DNA of 5,066 bases from Xanthobacteraceae bacterium (GTDB lineage: Bacteria; Pseudomonadota; Alphaproteobacteria; Rhizobiales; Xanthobacteraceae): assembly GCA_030037105.1 (NCBI GenBank), contig JASHRY010000121.1, positions 1 through 5,066 of the forward strand. Reading direction: 5' to 3'. Positions 1-5,066 of this stretch are shown one piece after another. A model generated the notes under the pieces. That model did no database searches. It had not been told where the DNA came from and saw nothing but the letters and a program-made list of their open reading frames with translations. Position numbers and translations under genes: made by a program. Each line of letters begins with the position of its first letter. The stretch's first letter is position 1.

Positions 1-848
1 TTGACGTTGGTGGCGATGACCAGCCGGTCGATCGGCAGGCCCAGGCGCGAGGCCACATAGCCGGCATAGACGTCGCCGAAATTGCCGGTCGGAACGGTGA
101 AGGCGACCTTGCGGTCGGGCGCGCCGAGCGCCACCGCGGCGGTGAAGTAATAAACGGTCTGTGCGACGATCCGCGCCCAATTGATCGAATTGACGGCAGA
201 GAGCCGCACCCGCTCGCGAAAGCCGGGATGATTGAACAGGCCCTTCACGATCGCCTGGCAGTCGTCGAAGGTGCCGTCGATGGCGAGCGCATGGATGTTG
301 GCGGCGGTCGCCGTCGTCATCATGCGCCGCTGCACCTCGGAGATGCGACCGTTCGGGAACAGGACGACGACGTCGACCTGGCTGCGGTCGCGGAACGCTT
401 CGACGGCAGCGCCGCCGGTATCGCCCGAGGTCGCGACCACGACGGTGCGGCGCTCGCCGCGCGCGGCGAGCGCGTGATCCATCAGCCGCGCCAACAATTG
501 CATCGCCAGATCCTTGAAGGCGAGCGTCGGACCGTGGAACAGCTCGAGCGCAAACGTATTGACGCCGAGCTGCACGATGGGCGCGACCGCCGGATGGCGG
601 AAACTGCCGTAAGCCTCGCGCGCCATGCGGGCGAGGTCGGCTTCGCCGATCGAATCTCCGGTAAAACGCCGGATCACGTCCACGGCGACCTCGGCATAGG
701 GCCGGCCGGCGAAGGCGCGGATCGCCTGCGGCTCGAGCCGCGGCCAGGCCTCGGGTACATAAAGGCCGCCATCGCGGGCGAGACCCGCGAGCATCACCTC
801 GGCGAAGCCGAGCGCTTGAGCCTCGCCCCTGGTCGAGATGTGCTGCAC
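1..848 (-). CDS. thrC: Threonine synthase, 3' part cut off by the window edge
   Basis: Threonine synthase converts O-phosphohomoserine to threonine and phosphate, using pyridoxal phosphate, in the cytoplasm. It is the last step of threonine synthesis. The 282 visible codons show the family's N-terminal STRGE segment (residues 5-9), RDGGLYVPE (25-33), the PLP-lysine motif HGPTLAFKD with Lys112, the phosphate-binding ATSGDTG loop (139-145), and PTGNFGD (253-259). The family is usually about 460-470 residues, so roughly 40% lies beyond the left edge. The GTG start at 848 is chosen because an in-frame TAG lies two codons upstream and an AGGGA ribosome site sits 6 bases before it. The gene is 167 bases downstream of the SURF1 gene, and the gap holds a promoter-like sequence, so it is probably transcribed at least partly on its own. 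No frameshift or missing motif is seen. The family call is secure. Confidence 0.96.
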   Translation of the reverse strand, partial: MQHISTRGEAQALGFAEVMLAGLARDGGLYVPEAWPRLEPQAIRAFAGRPYAEVAVDVIRRFTGDSIGEADLARMAREAYGSFRHPAVAPIVQLGVNTFALELFHGPTLAFKDLAMQLLARLMDHALAARGERRTVVVATSGDTGGAAVEAFRDRSQVDVVVLFPNGRISEVQRRMMTTATAANIHALAIDGTFDDCQAIVKGLFNHPGFRERVRLSAVNSINWARIVAQTVYYFTAAVALGAPDRKVAFTVPTGNFGDVYAGYVASRLGLPIDRLVIATNV

Positions 849-854
849 GTTCTA

Positions 855-859
855 TCCCT
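855..859 (-). promoter_or_regulatory. Ribosome binding site of thrC
   Basis: The minus strand reads AGGGA, then TAGAAC, then the GTG start at 848. The 6-base spacing is good. Together with the in-frame TAG inside the spacer, it fixes the non-ATG start of thrC. Confidence 0.7.
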
Positions 860-893
860 GCCCGACGCCTACCCGCCACCAATTAAGGTATTG

Positions 894-908
894 AATATCC
901 GCGATATT
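894..908 (-). promoter_or_regulatory. Short AT-rich dyad in the thrC leader
   Basis: The sequence is a perfect 6-base inverted repeat, AATATC and GATATT, around CGC. It is AT-rich in a GC-rich setting and lies about 46 bases upstream of the thrC start. It could be an operator or a minor leader hairpin. No known regulator motif is recognised, so any function is inference. Confidence 0.3.
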
Positions 909-915
909 TCCGGGG

Positions 916-936
916 CCGGCGGCAGCCTGCCGCCGG
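916..936 (-). promoter_or_regulatory. GC-rich hairpin between the SURF1 gene and thrC
   Basis: A perfect 9-base inverted repeat, CCGGCGGCA (916-924) and TGCCGCCGG (928-936), has a 3-base loop. A second small palindrome, GGTCC-G-GGACC, overlaps its edge at 935-945. No T-run follows on the minus strand, so it is not a standard intrinsic terminator. If the promoter at 957-984 is real, the hairpin sits near the 5' end of the thrC transcript. It might protect that end or act in attenuation. It could equally mark the 3' end of transcripts from the oxidase genes. Confidence 0.45.
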
Positions 937-956
937 TCCGGGACCGACGGGGCACA

Positions 957-984
957 GTTATAGAAGAGCGGAGCTTTTCACAAG
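957..984 (-). promoter_or_regulatory. Candidate housekeeping promoter of thrC
   Basis: The minus strand carries CTTGTG (979-984), a 16-base spacer, then TATAAC (957-962). This is close to the alphaproteobacterial sigma-70 pattern CTTGAC-N17-TATAAC. Shifting the -35 box by one base gives TTGTGA with a 15-base spacer. Transcription would start near 950 and give a leader of about 100 bases before the thrC start. The match is by eye only, but position and orientation fit a thrC promoter in an intergenic gap. Confidence 0.5.
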
Positions 985-1015
985 GAACGCGGCGGGCCGG
1001 TTTTGCGGTTCGACC

Positions 1016-1801
1016 TCAGGCACCTCGCCCGCCGCCGGGGATTTCGGGCTTGCGGGCAGTATCCCAGAGCCACGAGCGAACGCGCGAGACGACCATTACG
1101 AGGAGAGCCAAGGCGAGGCCGTACCACGTCAATGCGTATTGCAGGTGCGCGTCGCGCAGCATCACCACGATCTTGCCGGGCTGCGGCAATCCGCCCGGCG
1201 GCACCGGGGATTCCTCTTCGACGTAGAACGGCGTCACCGGGTGAATCCCTTTGGCCGCGGCGATCGCCAGCGAGTCGCGGACGAACCACAAATTATGCTG
1301 GGGATCGTCGGCGGGTGAAAACCAGTTGCGGCCTTCCGGCCAGCGCATCGCCCCCACGATCTCGACCGGCCCGGCGATCTGGCCGTCGGACCGCGATTTT
1401 TGGTCTTGTCGGCCCTCCGGCACGAAGCCGCGGTTGACCATGACGAAGCCGCCCCCGGCAAGCCGCGCCGGCGTGAAGATCCAGTAGCCGGGCCCGGCCA
1501 CGTCGGGGCGAAAGGCCGAAGGGGCGGCATAAACCAGCGCTTCCTTGCCGTGGTCGAACGTGGCGCTGAATTTGACGCGGCGGTATTCCTCGCGCGCCTG
1601 TTCGAGGCCGGGCCAGAGCACCGGCGGCGGCAGCGCCGTGGGCGGGACCGCGAGCCGCTCGGTCAGCGTGGCGATCAATCCCTCCTTCCAGGCCTTGCGC
1701 TGAAGCTGCCAGGTGCCGAGCGCAACAAGGACGGCGAACGCGAGCGCCGCCGGAATCAGGAGCGCGATCCACGACCGCAGCGTCGTTGTCGCCGCGCTCA
1801 C
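1016..1801 (-). CDS. SURF1 family cytochrome c oxidase assembly protein
   Basis: SURF1 (Shy1) proteins are inner-membrane factors that help deliver haem a to subunit I of cytochrome c oxidase. The 261-residue product has the family plan: an N-terminal membrane helix (about 12-30) followed by LGTWQLQRK (28-36), a large periplasmic domain with VNRGFVP, and a C-terminal helix (about 223-239) preceded by HLQYALTWYGLA (219-230). Length fits the family (about 230-260). The start is GTG at 1801. It overlaps the TGA of the DUF983 gene as GTGA and has GGAG 7 bases upstream. A longer frame reaching 1936 would only read through the end of the DUF983 gene and is rejected. The overlap implies translational coupling to the DUF983 gene. 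It is the last oxidase-assembly gene before the intergenic gap and thrC. Confidence 0.94.
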   Translation of the reverse strand: MSAATTTLRSWIALLIPAALAFAVLVALGTWQLQRKAWKEGLIATLTERLAVPPTALPPPVLWPGLEQAREEYRRVKFSATFDHGKEALVYAAPSAFRPDVAGPGYWIFTPARLAGGGFVMVNRGFVPEGRQDQKSRSDGQIAGPVEIVGAMRWPEGRNWFSPADDPQHNLWFVRDSLAIAAAKGIHPVTPFYVEEESPVPPGGLPQPGKIVVMLRDAHLQYALTWYGLALALLVMVVSRVRSWLWDTARKPEIPGGGRGA

Positions 1802-2184
1802 GGCTTTTCTCCGCCGAAGCGGCTTTCCGCGGCCCGGTGATGATATTGCAGCGCGATCATCAGCCCCTTCATCGGTCGCAGCGGCCCGAGGGTGACGATG
1901 AGAATCAAGGGCAGCCACAACACCGCGTGCACCCAAAACGGCGGCTGATAGATTACCTCAGTCACCAGCGCGGCACCGACCACGATGAAGCCGGCAAGGA
2001 ACATGATAAAGACGGCCGGTCCATCGCCGGAATCGGCAAAACCGTAATCGAGGCCGCAGACCGCGCAGCGCGGGCTCAACGTCAAAAATCCATGGAACAG
2101 CTTGCCCCTGCCGCAACGCGGACATGCGCACGACAATCCGGCGCGGATCGATCCGGAAAGCGTATTAATGATTTTTTCGGTCAT
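1798..2184 (-). CDS. DUF983 family zinc-ribbon membrane protein
   Basis: The 128-residue product starts with a zinc-ribbon-like part carrying CPRC (21-24) and CAVC (40-43), with another Cys at 19. Two membrane helices follow (about 57-79 and 83-101). This is the DUF983 plan: a Cys4 metal-binding N terminus fused to a hydrophobic region. Its biochemical role is not established as far as I know. It lies between coxC and the SURF1 gene and overlaps the SURF1 start by four bases, which suggests a part in oxidase assembly; that is inference. The ATG at 2184 is chosen over an in-frame TTG at 2208 because homologues, as I recall, begin close to an MTEK-like N terminus. The ribosome site is weak: GGA lies 12 bases before the ATG. 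Confidence 0.88.
   Translation of the reverse strand: MTEKIINTLSGSIRAGLSCACPRCGRGKLFHGFLTLSPRCAVCGLDYGFADSGDGPAVFIMFLAGFIVVGAALVTEVIYQPPFWVHAVLWLPLILIVTLGPLRPMKGLMIALQYHHRAAESRFGGEKP
1809..1812 (-). promoter_or_regulatory. Ribosome binding site of the SURF1 gene
   Basis: GGAG on the minus strand lies 7 bases before the GTG at 1801, inside the end of the DUF983 coding region. It is what selects the short SURF1 reading over the longer open frame. Confidence 0.7.
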
Positions 2185-2382
2185 ATCGTTCGCGTTTCCA
2201 GGGCTCAACGCAGCACGCCGCGCCGCGCGCGACAGCGCGTGCTCGGAACCGGGAATCGCCGCAGATTCCGAGTTGGTAACAATCCCGGATCGATCAACGG
2301 CGCCCTCATCGCGCGTTGCAGCGGCGCCTCAACGGCCGATGGCGTCGCCCGCGGAGCCGGGAAGCGGGCAACGCCCCCGTTG
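2185..2382 (-). other. 198-base intergenic region with several dyads
   Basis: No gene is seen between coxC and the DUF983 gene. The segment holds the coxC-proximal stem (2341-2375) and two weaker inverted repeats. These are AGCACGC/GCGTGCT (2212-2218 and 2237-2243) around a CG-rich core, and GGAATC/GATTCC (2252-2257 and 2264-2269). I could not identify a convincing promoter here, although the size of the gap leaves room for one driving the DUF983-SURF1 pair. Confidence 0.5.
2341..2375 (-). terminator. Strong stem-loop just after coxC, possible terminator or 3' stabiliser
   Basis: On the minus strand, seven bases after the coxC stop, GGCGTTGCCCGC (2375-2364) can pair with GCGGGCGACGCC (2352-2341). 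That gives a 12-base stem with one G-U pair and an 11-base loop. No T-run follows, so it is not a classical intrinsic terminator. It could support Rho-dependent termination, partial termination, or protect the 3' end of the upstream oxidase message. The stem itself is plain in the sequence; its role is inference. Confidence 0.5.
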
Positions 2383-3231
2383 CTACGTCGTGTGCGGGCC
2401 CCCACCCCACACGTAAATGCAGGCGAACAGGAACAGCCACACCACATCGACGAAGTGCCAGTACCAGGCGGCGAACTCGAAGCCGATGTGCTGGGTCGGC
2501 TTAAATTGGCCGGCGATCGCACGCAGGAGGCAGACGGTCAAAAAGATCGAGCCGATGATGACGTGCGCGCCGTGGAATCCGGTCGCCATGAAAAACGTGG
2601 CGCCGTAGACGTTGCCGGAATAGTGGAACGCGGCATGGGCGTACTCGTAGGCCTGGACGCAGGTGAAGCTGATGCCGAGGGCGATGGTGCAGACAAGGCC
2701 CCAAATGAGCCCCTTGCGATTGTTCTGGAGCAGCGAATGGTGCGCCCAGGTCACCGTCGTGCCGGAGGTGAGCAGGATCAACGTATTGAGCAGCGCGAAG
2801 TGCCAGGGATCGAATGTCACGATGCTCTTCGGCGGCCACACGCCGCCGGTAAACGCGATCCGCGCCACATCCTTGACCTCGTTCGGGAACAGCGCCGTGT
2901 TAAAATAGGCCCAGAACCAGGCGACGAAGAACATCACCTCCGAGGCGATGAACAGGATCATGCCGTAACGGTGCGAAATCTGCACCACGCGGGTGTGATC
3001 GCCTTCGACCTCGGCCTCGAAGATCACATCGCGCCACCAGCCGATCATGGTGTAGGCGATGCCGATGATGCCGACGCCGAGGATGATCGACGCGTAGGCG
3101 ACGGTGTGGTGCATCCATAGGATCAGCCCGACGGCGGCGACGAACGCCGAGATCGCGCCGACCGCCGGCCACGGGCTGGGACGGACCAGGTGGTAATCGT
3201 GGTGGGGTTTGGCATGCGCGACATCAGCCAT
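2383..3231 (-). CDS. coxC: Cytochrome c oxidase subunit III (aa3-type)
   Basis: Subunit III of the haem-copper oxidase is an inner-membrane protein that stabilises the subunit I active site and the proton-uptake side. It holds no redox cofactor. The 282-residue product starts with HDYHLVRPSPWP (11-22) and shows WWRDV (65-69). It carries the conserved membrane glutamate in ASEVMFF (Glu98), a TWAHHSLL segment, and the C-terminal WHFVDVVWLFLF (258-269). Hydrophobic segments fit the usual seven-helix form, and the length is normal. The start is ATG at 3231, with GGAG 8 bases upstream; an earlier in-frame start at 3255 would lie upstream of that site. It is separated from ctaG by a repeat-bearing gap, and from the DUF983 gene by a hairpin-rich gap. 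Core genes coxB and coxA are not in the window. Confidence 0.97.
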   Translation of the reverse strand: MADVAHAKPHHDYHLVRPSPWPAVGAISAFVAAVGLILWMHHTVAYASIILGVGIIGIAYTMIGWWRDVIFEAEVEGDHTRVVQISHRYGMILFIASEVMFFVAWFWAYFNTALFPNEVKDVARIAFTGGVWPPKSIVTFDPWHFALLNTLILLTSGTTVTWAHHSLLQNNRKGLIWGLVCTIALGISFTCVQAYEYAHAAFHYSGNVYGATFFMATGFHGAHVIIGSIFLTVCLLRAIAGQFKPTQHIGFEFAAWYWHFVDVVWLFLFACIYVWGGGPHTT

Positions 3232-3239
3232 CGTTTCGT

Positions 3240-3243
3240 CTCC
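3240..3243 (-). promoter_or_regulatory. Ribosome binding site of coxC
   Basis: GGAG on the minus strand is followed by the 8 bases ACGAAACG and then the ATG at 3231. This supports that start over the alternative at 3255. Confidence 0.75.
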
Positions 3244-3290
3244 GCCTCGGCGCAACCGCGTTCTCCGGGCGCCGCTTCCGTTGCCTTTCA

Positions 3291-3326
3291 GATCCTGATC
3301 CGACCGAATTTAATCGGATCGGGGTC
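3291..3326. repeat. Palindromic unit upstream of coxC
   Basis: GATCCGA (3297-3303) and TCGGATC (3314-3320) form a perfect 7-base inverted repeat around a 10-base AT-rich loop. The arms extend outwards to 3291 and 3326, giving a 13-base stem in which the only two non-Watson-Crick positions are T-G on the plus strand. From memory, a similar segment often sits next to the GAGCATGATC palindrome in Bradyrhizobium-like genomes. The two may therefore be one composite repeat. Confidence 0.6.
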
Positions 3327-3338
3327 TGGTTTTCGTTT

Positions 3339-3386
3339 GAGCATGATCTGGCCGAAAACCGGTTGCCGCCTTTCGCGATCATGCTC
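3339..3386. repeat. Rhizobiales-type intergenic palindromic repeat
   Basis: Perfect 10-base arms, GAGCATGATC (3339-3348) and GATCATGCTC (3377-3386), enclose a second paired segment, CGAAA (3353-3357) and TTTCG (3371-3375). The palindrome ACCGGT (3358-3363) lies in the loop. This layout matches a palindromic element I recall as widespread between genes in Bradyrhizobium, Rhodopseudomonas and relatives. Its last base overlaps the ctaG stop codon. Copy number in this genome cannot be judged from the window. Confidence 0.8.
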
Positions 3387-4009
3387 TAGATATGGCCGGG
3401 CTGTCCCGGCGCCGCATTCTCCGCCGCCGCCGTGGCGGCCGCCTGATCCGGCGCGCGCGCCGGATAGAAGGTGTAGGAGAGCGTGATGACGTCGACGCCG
3501 TCCTCGTCCGAATCCTGGGCCAGTTTGGGATCGATGTAGAAGACGACGGCCATATCGCGCGTCTCGCCCGGTCTCATCGTCTGCGTGCTGAAGCAAAAGC
3601 AGTTGATCTTCTCGAAATAGATGCCGACGGTCGGCGGGCTGACGTTGTAACCCGCCTGACCGGTGATGGTACGCGCGGCCTCGTTGACGACCTTGTAGTA
3701 GACGGTGGCGACCTCGCCGAGGCGCACGTCGATCGTTCTCCGCTCGGGCTCGAACCGCCACGGCAATCCGCCGCTCACGTTCGAGTCGAAGCGCACCCTG
3801 ATCTTGCGCGCGGAGGTCTGCGTCGGGGCCGATTTCGCCACCTGCGTGGTGCCGCCGAAACCGGTGGCGTGGCAGAACCACGAATAGAGCGGCACCGCCG
3901 CGAACGATAGGCCGACCATCGCCGCGACGCAGCCGCCGCAGGCAAAGGCGACAAGGAGATCGCGGCGGCTCGTCCGCCGCGGATCAATTTGGTTGGTCGG
4001 GTCGCGCAT
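3386..4009 (-). CDS. ctaG: Cytochrome c oxidase assembly protein CtaG (Cox11 family)
   Basis: CtaG/Cox11 is a membrane-anchored periplasmic copper chaperone that delivers copper to the CuB site of oxidase subunit I. The 207-residue product has a basic N terminus, one membrane helix (about 18-40), then PLYSWFC with the conserved Cys46, and GFGGTTQ (50-56). The copper-binding motif CFCF has Cys137 and Cys139 and is followed by STQTMRPGE. Length is usual for the family. The ATG at 4009 lies 9 bases after the CoxF-like stop; the ribosome site is weak, so coupled translation is likely. The residues after the LSYTFYP segment (from about 185) form an Ala/Pro-rich tail with no visible family motif. 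The TAG stop (3388-3386) shares a base with a palindromic repeat, so the end of the protein may have been set by that repeat. Confidence 0.96.
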   Translation of the reverse strand: MRDPTNQIDPRRTSRRDLLVAFACGGCVAAMVGLSFAAVPLYSWFCHATGFGGTTQVAKSAPTQTSARKIRVRFDSNVSGGLPWRFEPERRTIDVRLGEVATVYYKVVNEAARTITGQAGYNVSPPTVGIYFEKINCFCFSTQTMRPGETRDMAVVFYIDPKLAQDSDEDGVDVITLSYTFYPARAPDQAAATAAAENAAPGQPGHI

Positions 4010-4018
4010 CGATCACCG

Positions 4019-4216
4019 CTACATCGGCCTGGTGAACACATTGGAGCCGAGCCGCACGATGGTCACCAGGAAGATCACGATGACAAAAGCGCCGAGCGCC
4101 AACGCGATCGCCAACGAACGCGCCCGGCGCGCCCGAAGCTGCTGTTCCGTGAGCTTGATGACGGTCTGCGGCCGCTGCCCATTCACGTCATTCATGGCAC
4201 TGTCGATTATTGTCAT
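4019..4216 (-). CDS. coxF: Small CoxF-like membrane protein of the oxidase cluster
   Basis: The 65-residue product has a polar, basic N-terminal half (LRARRARS before the membrane) and a single hydrophobic helix (about 35-55), then a short tail ending in FTRPM. This size, topology and position between ctaB and ctaG match the small gene called coxF in Bradyrhizobium-type clusters. The name comes from that context, not from a catalytic motif. The role in oxidase biogenesis is not well defined; with its basic cytoplasmic end, the protein probably sits in the inner membrane. The start at 4216 is chosen because its ATG overlaps the ctaB stop as ATGA. A second in-frame ATG at 4195 would give 58 residues; neither has a clear ribosome site. 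Many pipelines would call it hypothetical. Confidence 0.75.
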   Translation of the reverse strand: MTIIDSAMNDVNGQRPQTVIKLTEQQLRARRARSLAIALALGAFVIVIFLVTIVRLGSNVFTRPM

Positions 4217-5066
4217 ACTGCGATATGGCCGAACAGCCCTCCCGATATACGATCGACCATCAGCATGGCAAACAGCAGGCACAGGTAGAGGATCGAGAAT
4301 CCGAACATCTGCTTGCTGGCAGCGTGGCCGTCGCGCTCCGCATGCACGCGCAGCGCCAGCGCGATCATGCCGGCGCCGGCCACGAGCGCGGTACAGCCGT
4401 AGATCGGCCCGGCATAGCCGAGCGGCCACAGCGAGGCGCCGAGCGGGGCCAGGATCAGCGTATAGAGCAGGATCTGGCGACGGGTTTCCCGCGCGCCGGC
4501 GACGACCGGCAACATCGGCACTCCGGCGCGCGCATAATCCTGCGCGCGATAGAGCGACAACGCCCAGAAATGCGGCGGCGTCCAGAAGAAGATGATGAGA
4601 AACAGCAGCAGCGGCTCGATCGCCAAGCCGCCGGTCGCCGCCGCCCAGCCGATCATCGGCGGCAGCGCGCCGGCCGCGCCGCCGATGACGATGTTCTGCG
4701 GAGTCGAGCGTTTCAGCCAGATTGTATAGATCACGACATAGAAGAAGATCGTGAAGGCGAGCAGCGCCGCCGCCGCGAGGTTCACCAACAGCCCGAGCGC
4801 CGCGACCGAGAACGCCGCCAGCGTGAAGCCGAAGCCGGCGGCCTCGCCGGGCGTAACGCGGCCGCGCGGGATCGGCCGCGCGGCCGTGCGCGCCATGCGC
4901 GCGTCGATGTCGGCGTCGTACCACATATTGAGCGCGCCCGCGGCGCCGGCGCCCACCGTGATGCACAACAACGCGACAAAGGCGATCACCGGATGAATGT
5001 GGCCGGGCGCGACCATGAGACCCGCCACCGCCGTGAACACCACGAGCGACATCACTCGCGGCTTCA
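4213..5066 (-). CDS. ctaB: Protoheme IX farnesyltransferase (haem O synthase), 5' end cut off
   Basis: CtaB (Cox10/CyoE family) adds a farnesyl group to protohaem to make haem O, the precursor of haem a for the aa3 oxidase. It is a polytopic inner-membrane prenyltransferase. The 283 visible residues begin at KPRVMSL, the usual start of the first membrane segment. They carry the Asp-rich prenyl-binding motif NMWYDADID (4929-4903), followed by the conserved [14 protein letters not shown] segment. The second conserved region is [19 protein letters not shown], which continues to LPVVAG. The family is usually about 300-315 residues, so some 20-30 N-terminal residues lie beyond the right edge. Internal GTG and ATG codons at 5055 and 5052 are not the start, since they would remove the conserved KPR. 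The stop overlaps the CoxF-like start by four bases, showing co-translation. Confidence 0.96.
   Translation of the reverse strand, partial: KPRVMSLVVFTAVAGLMVAPGHIHPVIAFVALLCITVGAGAAGALNMWYDADIDARMARTAARPIPRGRVTPGEAAGFGFTLAAFSVAALGLLVNLAAAALLAFTIFFYVVIYTIWLKRSTPQNIVIGGAAGALPPMIGWAAATGGLAIEPLLLFLIIFFWTPPHFWALSLYRAQDYARAGVPMLPVVAGARETRRQILLYTLILAPLGASLWPLGYAGPIYGCTALVAGAGMIALALRVHAERDGHAASKQMFGFSILYLCLLFAMLMVDRISGGLFGHIAV

Larger units (their letters stand above)
3232..3385 (-). other. 154-base gap between ctaG and coxC, holding repeats
   Basis: This gap has no coding potential on the minus strand. It holds two palindromic units (3291-3326 and 3339-3386) and the coxC ribosome site (3240-3243). 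The other junctions among ctaB, the CoxF-like gene and ctaG are overlaps or a 9-base gap, so this stretch looks like an insertion into a compact operon. Confidence 0.6.

Noticed and set aside
868..954. Possible leader peptide upstream of thrC (GTG near 954 to TAG near 868, about 28 codons)
   Set aside because: It is not enriched in threonine or isoleucine codons and has no ribosome site, so it does not support classical attenuation.
228..1226. Long plus-strand open frame of 332 codons
   Set aside because: It lies antisense to thrC and the end of the SURF1 gene, both clear family members. The translation is Arg/Gly/Ala-rich with no recognisable domain, as expected for a shadow frame in GC-rich DNA.
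1802..1936. N-terminal extension of the SURF1 protein
   Set aside because: The extra 45 residues overlap the DUF983 coding region in another frame and precede the GGAG site that fits the GTG at 1801.
1786..3120. Long plus-strand open frame of 444 codons
   Set aside because: It is antisense to the DUF983 gene and coxC and crosses the gap between them. Its composition is charged and low in hydrophobic residues, mirroring antisense membrane-protein codons, and no motif is visible.
3288..3881. Minus-strand open frame of 197 codons inside ctaG and the repeat gap
   Set aside because: It overlaps ctaG out of frame and is Arg/His-rich without a domain; ctaG has clear Cox11 motifs.
4019..4966. Minus-strand frame of 315 codons reading through ctaB in another frame
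   Set aside because: Only its last 65 codons (from 4216) are the CoxF-like gene. The upstream part is a frame-shifted Arg-rich shadow of ctaB.
1..5066. A novel defence, mobile or biosynthetic system
   Set aside because: Every coding region fits a known oxidase-assembly or threonine-synthesis family in a common order. No transposase, integrase, CRISPR repeat, tRNA or toxin-antitoxin gene is visible.

Overview
The window is high in GC and reads almost entirely on the minus strand. It looks like chromosomal DNA of an alphaproteobacterium of the order Hyphomicrobiales (Rhizobiales), probably near Bradyrhizobium, Rhodopseudomonas or Xanthobacteraceae. Two things support this: the gene order ctaB - small CoxF-like gene - ctaG - coxC - DUF983 gene - SURF1 gene - thrC, and an intergenic palindromic repeat (GAGCATGATC...GATCATGCTC) that I recall as common in those genomes. 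The lineage call rests on memory of gene order and repeat type, not on a search.

Layout in the direction of transcription, from high to low coordinates. ctaB (haem O synthase) enters from the right edge, lacking its first residues. It overlaps a 65-residue CoxF-like membrane protein gene by an ATGA junction. Nine bases later comes ctaG (Cox11 copper chaperone). A 154-base gap with two palindromic units separates ctaG from coxC (cytochrome c oxidase subunit III). A 198-base gap with several hairpins follows. Next is a DUF983 zinc-ribbon/membrane protein gene, which overlaps the SURF1 gene through a GTGA junction. A 167-base gap holds a plausible promoter and leader hairpin, and then thrC (threonine synthase) runs off the left edge.

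The first six genes form one functional unit for building an aa3-type cytochrome c oxidase: haem O/A supply (CtaB, SURF1), CuB insertion (CtaG), a structural subunit (CoxC) and two small membrane proteins. The core subunits coxB and coxA would be expected just beyond the right edge. thrC is an unrelated amino-acid biosynthesis gene and appears to have its own promoter.

The long plus-strand open frames are antisense shadows of these genes. I see no mobile element, CRISPR array, RNA gene or novel multi-gene system. The points worth a second look are all intergenic: a repeat that seems to supply the ctaG stop codon, a strong stem just after coxC, and the structured thrC leader.
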